From Brevipalpus yothersi (taxonomy: Eukaryota; Arthropoda; Arachnida; Trombidiformes; Tenuipalpidae), in NCBI GenBank assembly GCA_003956705.1, contig QZCP01000223.1, positions 492,478 to 556,477 on the forward strand: a stretch of 64,000 bases of DNA, read 5' to 3'. Position numbers and translations under genes: made by a program. The notes beneath the pieces are model-generated. The model made no database searches, was not told the origin of the DNA, and worked only from the letters and a program-made list of their open reading frames with translations. Shown here piece by piece: positions 22,324 through 33,402 of the stretch (position 1 is its first letter; every line of letters starts with the position of its first letter).

Positions 22324-23676
22324 TTTATTAAAATGAACTCTAAAATGTTGTTCTCTTTTCTTCATCTGTGCTCATCAATCACTCTGTTCAGATTCTAAGC
22401 TCACATAACCAATCTTCGTTCATGCTATGTGGAGGTTTGTAGAAAAATGACCGCAATGCCTATCGGTTTCTAAAGAAAAACTCTTGAATCCTGTCTCAAA
22501 TCAAAACGGGGATAATTTTTAACTAGATAATCTTATCTATCATGAGCTCTGGATTCCAGATATCCAATCATGAGAGTCACTAAGGCAGCTTTGTGGAATG
22601 AATTGAAAGTCTCAACTATATCTTTTTTTATTTATACAATTCAGAGCCAAAAATGGGTTTGAAATATTTTTTCATTGCTCTCGGTACATTTGCAAAACAC
22701 CATTTGTAAGCAGGAAAAATGTTTTCTTTTCGATTTATAATCTCAAATAATCAAATTGATGAAACTTGACTCAAGTTTGGCTGATTTATACCTAGCAATC
22801 CTCAAATATTGGCCCCACAGCATCAGAATGATTTCTCAGTGTTCTGAGTGATCCATTCATACATTCGACCTGTCATCAAATAGAGGCTGAAAACTTTTCA
22901 AAGCCAACTCGGAACATCAAATAGAAGCATCAAAATTAGCTCATTGAATCAATAGTATTGATGAAATATCAACAGGGTTTCCACTTTTATCAATGATCTA
23001 ACTAAATTTCTTTGAATAAGTTTAGTTTAAATGCAACATTCCATGATATTCAACGTTATCTTGAGGAGAATTTTCAGGGGCTGTTTGCAAAAATATGATT
23101 TGCAATGGATCCAAATGAAAGTTTGATTTTTAGTCAAATTATGAAGTCATCGTTCAACTTCCATTATATCTCTCTGTTCCATTAGTGGTGAATCAGATGG
23201 CGTTTGAAACCACAATTTTTCAAGCTCTATACAAAATGATCATTCGACAATCATTTTCAATTAGCGATTTTTTTCACCCAAAGAATTCAAACAAAATGTA
23301 ACGCTCTTCATATTCTTCGCAAGGAAATTTTATAAATTATAATTGTAATATCAGGATCTAAATTTTGTATTCTTGAATTTAACTTACAGATCCCTTGTTT
23401 TCTCAGCTCTAAGGCATATACATGTATAGACCGAGTTGAAGAACTGAACAAATGATCGACGTTTGGGTTGCCAAATGTCCCTAAGTAAGAGGTTGTCTGT
23501 CTCGAATGAGATCAGAAATAGTTTTCTTTGGATAGTGGTTTATGTCTTTTTGAAAAATTACGATAACGAATGTAATCATGGGGTTGCCCAGGATATTTTT
23601 TCAGTGGAATGAGATTTATTTCTTATTTACCGGTGAGCATTGTCAATAAAGCCTCTCAAGTAATATCTGATCATTC
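22324..23676. other. Intergenic, CRLS1 3' flank
   Basis: CRLS1 3' UTR and the downstream region of the convergent protease homologue. No open frame or repeat of note. The first 130 bases have a diverged copy at 25830-25960. Confidence 0.45.
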
Positions 23677-24757
23677 CTAAACAAAACAGAAGTCCTGAGA
23701 AGATTCGATCAAAATTTCTTTGTCAGCAGCAATATTATGATGTACGTCATATTTTGTATTCCATTCAGGACTGAGAAGTCTGAGTCCTCTCAATGACCAT
23801 CGACCATTCTCATTTACCGTTACTAATGGCTCGGGAGTGGAGTAACTTTGCGAGTCTGGTGTTTTGGTGATATGACGATCTAGTTGGAATTCGATATCTG
23901 CAAAAATTTACAATAAATTAGTAATTAGCAGCTAATTCATAAGATCAAAAAGGAAAGAAAATTCGACTTGCATCAGTGTCTCACCTGAGGGATCGATTAC
24001 TTTTGTCTGCATTGGGGCATTGATAGAATGCCTCCTGCTACCAAAGCCTTCATAGAACTTGAGGCTGAAGAGAATTTTGTATGCTTTCTCATTATTCTTA
24101 TCAAAAACTTCATCATTCGCCAAGCAAATTGGTTGGACAGATATTTTCTCAGGAAGCTCAATCAAAGCGTAATCTTTCACTTCGAGACATTTGATATTTT
24201 CCATTGGCACACTTTCACCATCCTCTTTCCATTTTCCGGGATAAGATCCAACGAAAATGTCACCTCCATGGAACAGAGTGTGCTTGAAACCTTCTCGGCA
24301 TCCACATTCGAGAGAAGTGATGATGTGGCGAGGCGAGATGACTAGACCATCGCAATTCCATCTCTCTCGAATAGATCCTTGACCATAGGCTCTGTAATTA
24401 GTAATCATATCAAAAGAGTTGTCTTCGAATATATTGTGATAAATATAGGTATTTTGAACTATTTTTTCTTACCCGACTTTTACCAACCATGGATGATTCT
24501 CGCTTTTTATTTGATTCAAATCTCTTGTTGCCTTCTCCAACAAAGGAGCCTTACCGCATTCTGGAAGAAAATTTGAAGATGAAATTTTGGAGACTTGAAT
24601 GATAGAGATTCGAATAATCGGAAAATTGCTCTAACTTCAATCCAAGCATATTCATGAAAAATTTTTGGATAAAAAACTTACTGCATTTTTTCTCAGTCGA
24701 AACAAAGGTAGCGAGAACCGATATAACAATAATAACGGTACTTTTCAACATGATCAT
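23677..24757 (-). CDS. Secreted S1 serine protease homologue, catalytically dead, 4 exons
   Basis: Exons are 24682-24757, 24473-24560, 23985-24391 and 23677-23897, all with GT-AG borders and consistent phases, 263 residues. A signal peptide (MIMLKSTVIIVISVLATFVS) is followed by a short Cys-containing propiece (KCGKAP). S1-fold landmarks: HPWLVKVG, WNCDGLVISPRHIITSLEC (normally xxCGGxLI..TAAHC), VKDYALIELPE (normally DIALIxL) and PICLA. The catalytic His is replaced by Glu83; Asp128 is kept; the GDSGGP motif is absent, YSTPEPLV taking its place. It therefore cannot act as a protease by the usual mechanism. Arthropod homologues of this kind act as immune cofactors, venom or salivary proteins, or mite allergens; which applies here is unknown. 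The C-terminal part is short relative to the usual domain. Confidence 0.82.
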
Positions 24758-25629
24758 GAAAGTGAACTGACTCTTCTTAATTTCGTATAGTTAGAATAAC
24801 GATAGTCTTAGGGTAGCCTGATTGAGTATGTTTAAGCTTAATCTGTTAGCTTAGTTGTTCGGACAAATGATACGTGTGATAATCAGTGATTTATTCGTCA
24901 GTGTCTATTCCTCCTCCATTTGTGAGTTGTCTCGAACATCTCAACGTCATAACCACGGGGAAGAGACAATCACTTTTACATTCTCATCAAATTCATGTCT
25001 TGCAAAGCCTCAACAATACGGAACACAGATACTCGCTCGTTGTTGATCTCCTTGTATTTCGGATTGCAACTTTCTCCGCATCAATATTGCCACATCTTTC
25101 AATTTGATTCATGTAAATGTGGGAAACAATCAATGATTATGAAACAGCACTCTTTTTGCGTGCAGTGTGAGTAGTTAAGGGCTACTTGCTAAGTGCCTAC
25201 AGCTGAGAGAAAAAGGATTAATATATTCGAAAACTACCATGAAGATTACACGTGCTTGATCGACTGCTTGATGATGAACAAGCTTCCATGATGCTTGAAT
25301 ATGCTAATATATCCATCAATTGATGAATCACAGCCTTTCGGGCCCTCGCTTAATTGGATTGATCGGTTCCCCACCGTCTAGGAATCTTCCGATGACTCAA
25401 GATCTATGCACTTGAAATCTGCCAAGCAATCGATCTTAATGGACAATAGCTGTTAGAAACAAGGTTTTAAATAATATCAGTATTCTTAGAGAATTCATAG
25501 GACTGATGAAGGGAGTCAATGAACAATTCATTCGTTCCCAGAAGGCGAAATTTTTCATCGTCACTTTTCGAGGCTGATTGGTTAATTGGTCAACCTATTG
25601 ATAATCCAGCGTAGACAAAATTAAGAGCA
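24758..25629. other. Intergenic, promoter side of protease homologue
   Basis: AT-rich DNA. Short overlapping frames near 24855-25107 have no recognisable content. No TATA box could be assigned to the protease homologue. Confidence 0.4.
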
Positions 25630-25960
25630 TTGCATTTCGTTAATGTCTACACTCAATTATCCATGCATTTCAAATTTGAATAGCAAAGATCTAGGCTGGA
25701 TATTACCCTACCAATTTGGTTAAACAATTACAAGTCATTGCTGTAAACTCGACTTTATGATCTGATGTTGATTACTCCTCATCCAAAAATTAATAATGTC
25801 ATGTATTCACAAGTCATAGAAAATAAATTCATTAGAACGTACTCTCAAATGCTATCCTCTCTTCATCGATGCTCATCAGCCACTCTAGTCTAATTGTGAG
25901 AATCGAAAGACTCCAGTAATATTCCTTTATGCTAATCAAGAGTTTGATGGCAAATCGAAA
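25630..25960 (+). pseudogene. Decayed fragment of CRLS1 3' exon and 3' UTR
   Basis: This block aligns in order with about 22130-22450 of CRLS1. Matching pieces include AGTCATTG...CTCGACTTTATG against AGTCATTG...CTCGACATTATG, TCATCCAAAAATT against TTATCCAAAAATT, and ATGCTCATCAGCCACTCT (25869-25886) against GTGCTCATCAATCACTCT past the CRLS1 stop. Frame is lost and the upstream exons are absent. Because similarity passes through the stop codon into the 3' flank, it is a genomic duplication fragment. Confidence 0.6.
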
Positions 25961-26100
25961 AGATCTCAACAATGGCATTTCTTAACGGTTCTTTCGTAAC
26001 TTATCTTGCTAATATTCAAGTTTCCCGCTTCCAAATGATTACGTCACTTGCCAGCTGAGGTAGCATTTATTTTGGTTCATTTGTTACTGTAAATTGAAAC

Positions 26101-26131
<31 letters not shown>

Positions 26132-26177
26132 GTTCATGTTACTAGACCTGTGTGTTTCCATCATACAATTGTCTTAA
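25961..26177 (+). promoter_or_regulatory. DDRGK1 promoter region with CRE-like site and (AAT)n
   Basis: TTACGTCA at 26039-26046 is a CRE/ATF-like element and TTTCCCGC at 26021-26028 resembles an E2F site. An (AAT)n microsatellite of about 31 bp follows at 26101-26131, just before the DDRGK1 start. Functional assignment is by motif only. Confidence 0.3.
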
Positions 26178-27104
26178 ATGAGTGACTTAATATGGCTGTT
26201 CACTGCTCTTGGTTCACTGTTAACATTGCTGCTGGTCGGTTTGATCGCCTGGAAAGGTAGTAAAACTTCTCTCGCATCGGACGATGATGATGACGATGAA
26301 GAGAATTCTCGACCTCGAGCAATTCCACGTCCGGTGGCCTCTGATGCCCCTTTTCGGCGAGCTGCACGACAACGTAGGAATCGTATTCAACCCCAGCGTG
26401 TAGAGCGTGTACAGCGAAATGATTCCGATGATGATGATGATGATTATGACTATGATGGTGGAGATGGCCAATATTCGGATGAGGAACTTGAAGCGGCAGC
26501 GGAACAGTCTTCAGTGAAAGCTGTGGGTAAAATTGGTGTCAAAAAGCAGCGTAAATTGGAAGCAAAAGCCGAAAAGAAAGCTATGAGAGAACAAGAGTTA
26601 CAGGAAAGAGAAGAACGAAAACAAAGGCAAGCTCAACTTGATGAGGAGCGAAGGAAAAAGGAGGAAGCTGAACGAGAAGAGGAGAAAAGAAAAGAGGAGG
26701 AGGAGAGAAAAATAAGAGAAGAGAAGGAAAGACAAGAACATGAAGAGTATTTGAAGATGAAAGAAGCATTCGAGGTGGAAGAGGAAGGTTTTGATCAAGA
26801 TATTGATGAAACAGAGCAACAAAATAAGCTACAAGCCTTCATAGATTATATAAAGAATGAAAAAGTTGTCCTCCTGGAAGATCTGGCTGGAAACTTTCAA
26901 ATGCGAACACAGGACGCTATTAATCGAATCAATGCTCTACTAGAAGATCAACAAATTACTGGTGTAATTGACGATCGGGGTAAATTTATTTACATAACTC
27001 CCGAAGAACTAAAAGATTTTGCCAAATTTATCAAGAGAAGAGGAAGAGTTTCAATAGCTGAGTTAGTAGAGAACAGTTCTCAATTGATTAAAATGAAATC
27101 TTGA
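26178..27104 (+). CDS. DDRGK1: DDRGK1, ER-membrane UFMylation adaptor
   Basis: DDRGK1 (UFBP1) anchors the UFM1 E3 ligase UFL1 to the ER and supports ribosome UFMylation and ER-phagy. The frame is intronless, 308 residues (human 314). Residues about 4-24 form the N-terminal membrane anchor. An acidic, Arg-rich segment with Asp runs follows, then a long charged coiled coil (about 115-215, EERRKKEEAEREEEKRKEEE). The C-terminal winged-helix/PCI-like domain spans about 220-306 (LQAFIDYIKNEKVVLLEDLA, TQDAINRINALL, TGVIDDRGKFIYITPEE). It ends tail-to-tail with BiP. Confidence 0.94.
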   Translation: MSDLIWLFTALGSLLTLLLVGLIAWKGSKTSLASDDDDDDEENSRPRAIPRPVASDAPFRRAARQRRNRIQPQRVERVQRNDSDDDDDDYDYDGGDGQYSDEELEAAAEQSSVKAVGKIGVKKQRKLEAKAEKKAMREQELQEREERKQRQAQLDEERRKKEEAEREEEKRKEEEERKIREEKERQEHEEYLKMKEAFEVEEEGFDQDIDETEQQNKLQAFIDYIKNEKVVLLEDLAGNFQMRTQDAINRINALLEDQQITGVIDDRGKFIYITPEELKDFAKFIKRRGRVSIAELVENSSQLIKMKS

Positions 27105-27614
27105 TCAATGTTTTTATCATAAATTGTGCAATTTAAGCTTCCAATACATCTTTAAATACTGCCAATGGCTTCAAAATTTTGCATCTTGTATCTTATTTTT
27201 CACACCAACTTGTGAATTTTCAATGAAATTCCTCTCTCAAACCACATTTCTCTCAAGTTGTGATTTATCCAATTTTCCATCATTTTAAAACCTGAATCAC
27301 CTATCCATACATTATTGATTTGAACAATTCTCGCTAAAATTTCAATCAATTGATACACAGTGAACATGTCTCGCGCCTCCTAACGATCGAATGCATGCTA
27401 CTGGTAACCAGCACACTTGTGGCCTTGATCGCGCCACGTAGCTGTCCTAAGCGTACGTTCCACGGTGATGTTGGCGCCTTAGCCACGTGTCTGACACGTA
27501 GAGATGAGCAAGAGGACAGGGAGACAAGTTCATATGGAGATAATTTATAAATAAGATTGATTTATTACTAGGTTTGGGGAAATATTGATTACAAAGTTAA
27601 ATGAAAAAAGATGG
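27105..27614. other. Convergent gap with a GC-rich island
   Basis: DDRGK1 and BiP 3' UTRs meet here. Between them, 27365-27510 is about 57% GC by hand count, against roughly one third for the surroundings, with many CpG and several short hairpin arms (CTGGT-A-ACCAG; ACGTA...TACGT; CGTGT-CTG-ACACG). One plus-strand frame of 51 codons from an ATG at 27392 begins MLLVTSTLVALIAP and resembles a signal peptide. What it is remains unknown. Confidence 0.35.
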
Positions 27615-29871
27615 TTACAATTCATCCTTAGAAGAATCACTCTCTGGTGCTTCACCACCTGCACCAGCTCCCGGAGTAGGACCGGCACCGGCATACAATT
27701 TAGCAATAATTGGCTGTACAGTATCTTCTAATTCCTTCTTCTTAGCTTTGAGTTCAGAGGCATCAGATGAGTCACCATTAGCATCCAACCATTTAATTGC
27801 ATCATTAACAGCTTCTTCTACCTTGGTCTTATCGTCATCGGTCATCTTACCGCCGAGTTTCTCTTTGTCACCAATCTGGTTCTTGAGAGTATAGGCGTAT
27901 GATTCCAATTCATTCTTAGCTTCAACCTTCTCCTTGATACGTTTGTCCTCATCGGCGAACTTCTCAGCATCATGGATCATCTTCTCGATATCATCAGGAG
28001 AAAGTCTGTTATGATCATTGGTAATGGTGATCTTCTCCTTATTACCGGTACCCTTGTCTTCGGCGGTAACTTTGAGAATACCGTTGACATCGATTTCGAA
28101 AGTCACCTCAATCTGAGGAATACCTCGTGGAGCAGGTGGAATACCGGTGAGATCGAATTTACCCAAAAGATGGTTGTCTTTGGTGAGTGGACGTTCACCT
28201 TCGTACACTTGAATTGTAACAGTATTCTGATTGTCTGATGCAGTACTGAAAATTTGAGACTTTTTGGTTGGAATAACAGTATTTCTGGGAATGAGTTTGG
28301 TCATGACACCACCAACAGTTTCGATACCCATGGTAAGAGGGTTGACATCAAGAAGAACGAGATCACCAGTGTCTTCTTCACCGGAAAGTACACCAGCTTG
28401 AACTGCGGCACCATAAGCGACAGCTTCATCTGGATTAATACCACGAGTAGGCTCTTTACCATTGAAAAATTCTTTGACTAGCTGTTGAATCTTGGGGATA
28501 CGAGTACTACCACCAACTAAGACAATTTCATCGATATCCTTCTTCTTGAGAGCTGCATCTTCCAATACCTTCTGTACAGGTTTCAAGGTTGATTTGAAGA
28601 GATCAGCGTTGAGTTCCTCGAATTTGGCTCGAGTGAGTACTTCATTGAAATCATCGCCATCGTGGAAAGATTCAATTTCGATACGAGCTTGATGTTGAGT
28701 GGACAGAGTTCTCTTTGCCTTTTCTACTTCTCGTCTGAGTTTTTGGATTGCCTTGTTGTCATCACGGATCTTCTTCTTGCTCTTCTTCTCGTACATCTTG
28801 ATGAAGTAGTCCATAACTCGTTGATCAAAATCTTCACCACCCAAGTGAGTGTCACCATTGGTTGCAACCACTTCGAATACACCTTGATCAATGGTCAAAA
28901 GCGACACATCGAAAGTACCACCACCCAAATCGAATACCAAAATGTTCTTTTCACTCTCCTTCTTATCCAATCCATAGGCTATAGCAGCAGCTGTAGGTTC
29001 ATTGATGATACGCATCACATTCAAACCGGCAATAGTACCGGCATCCTTAGTGGCCTGACGTTGAGCATCGTTGAAGTAGGCTGGAACGGTGACCACGGCG
29101 TGTGTGACTTTTTTGCCGAGATATGCTTCTGCGGTCTCTTTCATTTTGGTCAAAACCATTGCACTGATCTCTTCTGGAGCGAAAACCTTATCACCTTGAC
29201 TTGTTTTCACCTGAATGTGTGGCTTACTGCTTTTTTCAAGAACTGTTAAGAAAAATACAGACAGGAAGATTATCAGAAATGGAAGCAAAACAAAGAGATA
29301 GATAAAGGGAAAGAGTGAGAGAGAGAATCGTGGCAATTCAATGATGGGAGGGGGCGGAAGTTAAGCCGACCATATCGAAGACAAGTCACATTCACCGCTA
29401 CCCTTTGACCACTCAATGTTATTGGGCAAAATAAATCAGGAAATTGTTTGGGGTGATTAAAAGCTAGCCAGACTTACCTTTGAATGGAAAATGTTTAATA
29501 TCAGATTGGACGGTATGATCTGTCCATTCACGACCAATCAATCTCTTGGCATCGAAAACGGTATTCTCCGGATTGGATGTCAATTGATTTTTGGCCGCGT
29601 CACCAATCAAACGTTCACCCTCAGCAGTGAAGGCCACATAGCTGGGAGTGATACGATTTCCTTGATCATTGGCAATTATTTCAACACGTCCATTACGAAA
29701 CACACCAACGCATGAATATGTAGTTCCTAAATCGATACCAATTACCGTTCCGACACCATCTTTTGTATCTTTGGCATCCTTTTCTTTAGCCACTATGAGA
29801 TCCAAGGTGAGAAGACCAATAAGGAAAAGATGGAGGTACCCATCGGTACGAAACCGTAGATAATTGAACAT
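27615..29871 (-). CDS. HSPA5: BiP/GRP78, ER luminal Hsp70, 2 exons
   Basis: BiP is the ER Hsp70: it gates SEC61, folds client proteins and restrains the stress sensors PERK, IRE1 and ATF6. Exons are 29478-29871 and 27615-29242, intron 235 bp, phase 1, 673 residues. A signal peptide occupies about residues 1-28. The nucleotide-binding domain carries IGIDLGTTYSC (from residue 45), NEPTAAAIAYG, DLGGGTFDVS and VLVGGSTRIPKIQ. The conserved interdomain linker region reads GDLVLLDVNPLTMGIETVGG. The substrate-binding domain has TKKSQIFSTA and NDHNRLSPDDIEKM, and the lid is Lys-rich. A Gly/Pro/Ala-rich tail ends in SSKDEL, the ER retrieval signal. The antisense frames over this gene are shadows. An ER stress element lies upstream at 30452-30470. 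Confidence 0.97.
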
Positions 29872-30386
29872 TTCTGTCTGATTTTCACTTTAATCTGATA
29901 ATGTGTGATGTACAATGGTGAAGGTATATATGAATGTTCAAGAGAAAAAAATGATGATTCCTATTACACACTAGGATATGGTAGACCCTAAAAATTGATG
30001 ACACGACGTTGTATAACCACCAGGTACTACAATACTCCCAAGATACTATACAGGAGAGTGAAAGAGATGAAACTTCTAGATTTCAGGTGATTGACACTGG
30101 TTCTTCCACTTATTACTATTCCCGGTATAAGAGAGAGATGTGTGTATGGAAGAAGTATGGAGATGATATTAAATCGAATGATGATGAAACTTGACTAATT
30201 ATATAATGTGTAAGTAAAACAAAATAACACTTGGTAATATATATACTTGATGATGACCAATACTTTACTATATCACCGACAATACACAAATGATTCTCAC
30301 AATAATGTAACACGTTTCACTTTGATATATACTCTCTTTAACCATGAAATGAGATAGGGAAGATGTGTGTGTATATATATCATACA

Positions 30387-30393
30387 CTATATA
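30387..30393 (-). promoter_or_regulatory. TATA-like element of BiP
   Basis: The minus strand reads GTGTATATAGTG, about 60 bp downstream of the ER stress element, a normal promoter distance. It predicts a transcription start near 30,360. Confidence 0.4.
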
Positions 30394-30451
30394 CACGAAG
30401 CATTCAGCATCCCAGAAGAAGCTGCAGCAACACTTCAAGTGATTACACTTT

Positions 30452-30470
30452 CGTGGCGCATTCTGATTGG
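30452..30470 (-). promoter_or_regulatory. ER stress response element (ERSE) upstream of BiP
   Basis: The minus strand reads CCAAT, nine bases (CAGAATGCG), then CCACG, an exact match to the CCAAT-N9-CCACG element bound by NF-Y plus ATF6/XBP1 in vertebrate GRP promoters. It lies about 580 bp before the BiP ATG. Confidence 0.7.
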
Positions 30471-30817
30471 ACAATATTTTTACAAGCTTTCACAGAAGCT
30501 TTTTGAGCTTGTGTCGACAGCTGATTGGCTGTGAGGTGGAGGAAAAGGAATACTTTTTGCCCTCTTCTCTCATTTTGAGCGCCCATTTTCAAATTGACGC
30601 GTTGATTAAGAGAGCGAGAGAGAGAGAGAGAGACTCTCTTCGAGGGAGTCAAAAATGTATCAACTTTTGATTAAGACAACTATTTGGAATATATGCCGTT
30701 ATGTATGTACTTGTTTACGAGTATTGACTTGTCCTCGATGGTATGTAATTCATTTTTGAGATCAGAACGATGTTGGTTGTAAGGAGAGCAATTTGTGTGT
30801 GTTGACGTGTTGTAAGG

Positions 30818-30874
<57 letters not shown>

Positions 30875-31472
30875 TTATCTTTACCTTTACCTTTTCTCAC
30901 CATTCGGCTTGTAACACGTGGATCAAGTAATTGTTATCATAAATTGCGTATCAAGTTATAAACACATGTATCCCATTGTTTTGTTGGGATGTTGAGATGA
31001 TGATGGGAGAAGCGATTCTTTTTTCGCCATCTTTCAGGAAGATTCAAGACATTTGTTGCAATTTCCGATGCGAAATGTCTCGAATGTTCTCGTAGTACGG
31101 AGTATCAGAACGTGTTCTGATTTGCGATATAATTCGTTAATTGAAATCGAGGTGCACACAAATTTTTGAGGTTAATTAAATTCTTGTTGGAGATGGAAAA
31201 AGAGACTTATAATGGCTCGCATCGATAATACGAGAGTTTTCCGATGGAAGCAAATCCTCTGCATATTCCTTAAGCTCATAGCGGGAATGTTGTTTACATC
31301 CTATGACAACAAGCATGGTTATTTAAACTTACAGCTGAGACAAAGTTCAAACTTATATAGAGCTTATCTCTCTGTTTATATGAATTTAAATTTAAATTAC
31401 ACATACTCAATCTCATTGATGGTGAAGTTGTATATTTGTTATTTCTAGATCGCAAATTGTGTGATATAGTGA

Positions 31473-32288
31473 ATGATGGCTGGAAGAGGTAGAGGACGAG
31501 GTGGCAAGTATACCTTTAATTTGGAATCTTTAGGCATCGGAAAAGGTGAAAATTTGCCCAGCTCTAGTGTAACACCTCCACCATTATATCCACCTTTACC
31601 TGTGAAACCAGCTTCATTCACATCAACTCAGGGTGATCAGTATAGTTATCTTTTGGAACAAAAACAAGAGCTATCAAATGCTTTCAAATCATCTCGATTT
31701 CATCTTTTACCACCCAAAATTGATCTGGAAATAGAAAGGTATTCCGATAAATTTGCAACTCAACCGATTCAGAAGCAAAATGTGATCGATTTTGGTAATT
31801 ATTTTTTTGTCCATCCTTTTTCATGCTTAACTTTCGCATTTTCTCTTTCGAGATGCTAACTTTTTGTTCATCAATCTTTCTACTCCAGTTGATTGGAGAA
31901 TAATGCCATCCGAATTGAGACCACGAGCAAAGAGAAAAGTTCAAATCAAAAAGTCGGTAGATGATAAGAAAATTGAGAAAATTTTAACCAAACTTGAAGA
32001 GGCTGAAGAAACGGAAGAAAAAGAAGCTGTATCAGATGAAGAGAAAAGTGAAGCAGGAAGTGCAGTTCTCGATTCTGGTGATGAAAATTACGAAGAAGAT
32101 GCTGAAGAGGTATGCAAAGTTGACAAATTCTTTTCCATACGATTTGTGAAATATTTTTCTTACACTCAATCCACAATTATTCTTCTTCTCCTGAAAAGGA
32201 TAATGACTATGCCAAAGACTACTTTGACAATGGTGAAAAGTTTCTCGATGATTCTGATGATGATGAAGAAGGGCCCACTTATCATTGA
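31473..32288 (+). CDS. POLR3G: RNA polymerase III subunit RPC7 (POLR3G/POLR3GL), 3 exons
   Basis: RPC7 belongs to the RPC3-RPC6-RPC7 subcomplex needed for Pol III initiation. Exons are 31473-31794, 31889-32109 and 32199-32288, 210 residues (human about 218-223). Family marks: the N-terminal RGRGRGG followed by FNLESLGIGKGENLP, proline-rich PPPLYPPLPVKP, LLEQKQEL, the central ERYSDKF, VDWRIMPSELR, an acidic middle region and the C-terminal YFDNGEKFLDDSDDDEEG. Two ATGs in tandem (31473 and 31476) are possible starts; the first is used. A 5' UTR intron ending at 31448 is likely. Confidence 0.93.
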
Positions 32289-32877
32289 TCATCAAGTACT
32301 GTATATATGGTGTAAATATTCCTCAAGAAGGAAACCTCATACTTATTTTTTGATTCTAATGAATTTATCATAAACCATCATGATCATGATAAACCCCATC
32401 GTAAGCCCATATTGAAACCATGAATCGACTTCCAATTGATCATGAATCAACCAATGTGTGTATTCCATGGAATGAGATCAAGAAATTGTTTACCATCATG
32501 TCATCATTTAATACACATCCACGTTTCTATAGCTTTGAATGGCGCGCTTGTCCCTTTAACCGGTCTTGAGCTTGATAACAGCCAATAAAATTTGGACATT
32601 TAAACTTGTCTCGCGAAAAAGTCAAGAGGAATGTTTTGTATAAAGGATTTGTTTAATTAATCACAATTTGAATGGTAAATATATCACATTGAGGATACTA
32701 ATATTAATGTGGATTGGACGTTGAGTTCTTCGAGTAAGATTCGATTATTCTTCTTTTTGTGTGTCTTCATGTTCCTTAGGTAAGTTGAAGGAAGTTTTAT
32801 CCTCTTTATTGCTGCTATTATTATTATTATTGTTACGTGATTAATGATGGTAAAGTTTTGACTGATTTCCCTAGATA
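32289..32877. other. Intergenic between POLR3G and MESD
   Basis: POLR3G 3' UTR and MESD promoter/leader. The bases TTTCCCTAG at 32867-32875 just before the MESD ATG may be a splice acceptor for a leader exon. A TTATTATTATTATT patch is at about 32817-32831. Confidence 0.4.
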
Positions 32878-33402
32878 ATGGTGAAATTTTTCCGATCAGT
32901 TGTTTTCCTGCCACTTTTGGTACTTTGTATCGAATGTAGAAAAGAATTCAAAGAATTTAATGAGGTTGACATTGAAAGGCTATTTGAACAGTGGGAAGAG
33001 AATGATGAGCCATTGGAACCAGATGAACTTCCTGCACACAAAAAAGAACCTCCTCAAATTGATCTCTCCAAAATGGATTTCAAAAATCCAGAAGAAATTC
33101 TGAAAGCCTCCAAAAAGGGTAGAACTCTGATGGTTTTTGTTAAAACATATGATAAGACTCGAGAAGAGACTGATCAACTCACAGCTCTATGGCAAGCCAG
33201 TCTACAAAATAGTCACATCCAAGCGGAAAGATTTATGATCGAAGATGATCGGGCTATATTCATGTTCAAGGATGGATCACAGGCATGGGAAGCCAAAGAT
33301 TTCCTGATTGAACAACAATTTTGTGAAGTTGTCATGATTGAGAATAAGCCATACTATGGTAAACATAGACCGGTGCCCAAAGACAGTAAGGATGAGCTCT
33401 GA
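32878..33402 (+). CDS. MESD: MESD/boca, ER chaperone for LDL-receptor-family proteins
   Basis: MESD folds the beta-propeller/EGF units of LDLR-family receptors such as arrow/LRP6 in the ER and is thus required for Wnt signalling and yolk uptake. A single coding exon of 174 residues. Signal peptide about 1-20 (FFRSVVFLPLLVLCIEC). The conserved core contains DIERLFEQWEENDEPLEPDELP, SKMDFKNPEEILKASKKGRTLMVFV and the ferredoxin-like chaperone domain (TALWQASLQNSHIQAERFMIEDDRAIF is split here across conserved blocks; W106ff, FMFKDGSQAWEAKDFLI). It ends in SKDEL, the same retrieval signal as BiP. It overlaps no other gene. Confidence 0.94.
   Translation: MVKFFRSVVFLPLLVLCIECRKEFKEFNEVDIERLFEQWEENDEPLEPDELPAHKKEPPQIDLSKMDFKNPEEILKASKKGRTLMVFVKTYDKTREETDQLTALWQASLQNSHIQAERFMIEDDRAIFMFKDGSQAWEAKDFLIEQQFCEVVMIENKPYYGKHRPVPKDSKDEL

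Larger units (their letters stand above)
29872..31472. other. Divergent intergenic: BiP leader/promoter and POLR3G upstream
   Basis: The BiP leader probably contains an intron, since the predicted TATA box is about 500 bp from the ATG; a possible acceptor (AAATCAG) lies at 29878-29884. A (GA)n tract is at 30835-30870. On the POLR3G side a good acceptor TTATTTCTAG ends at 31448, suggesting a non-coding first exon for that gene too. A 78-codon frame at 31212-31448 has no recognisable content. Confidence 0.45.

Noticed and set aside
27972..29249. Several plus-strand frames opposite BiP, up to 195 codons
   Set aside because: Antisense shadows of a highly conserved coding sequence.
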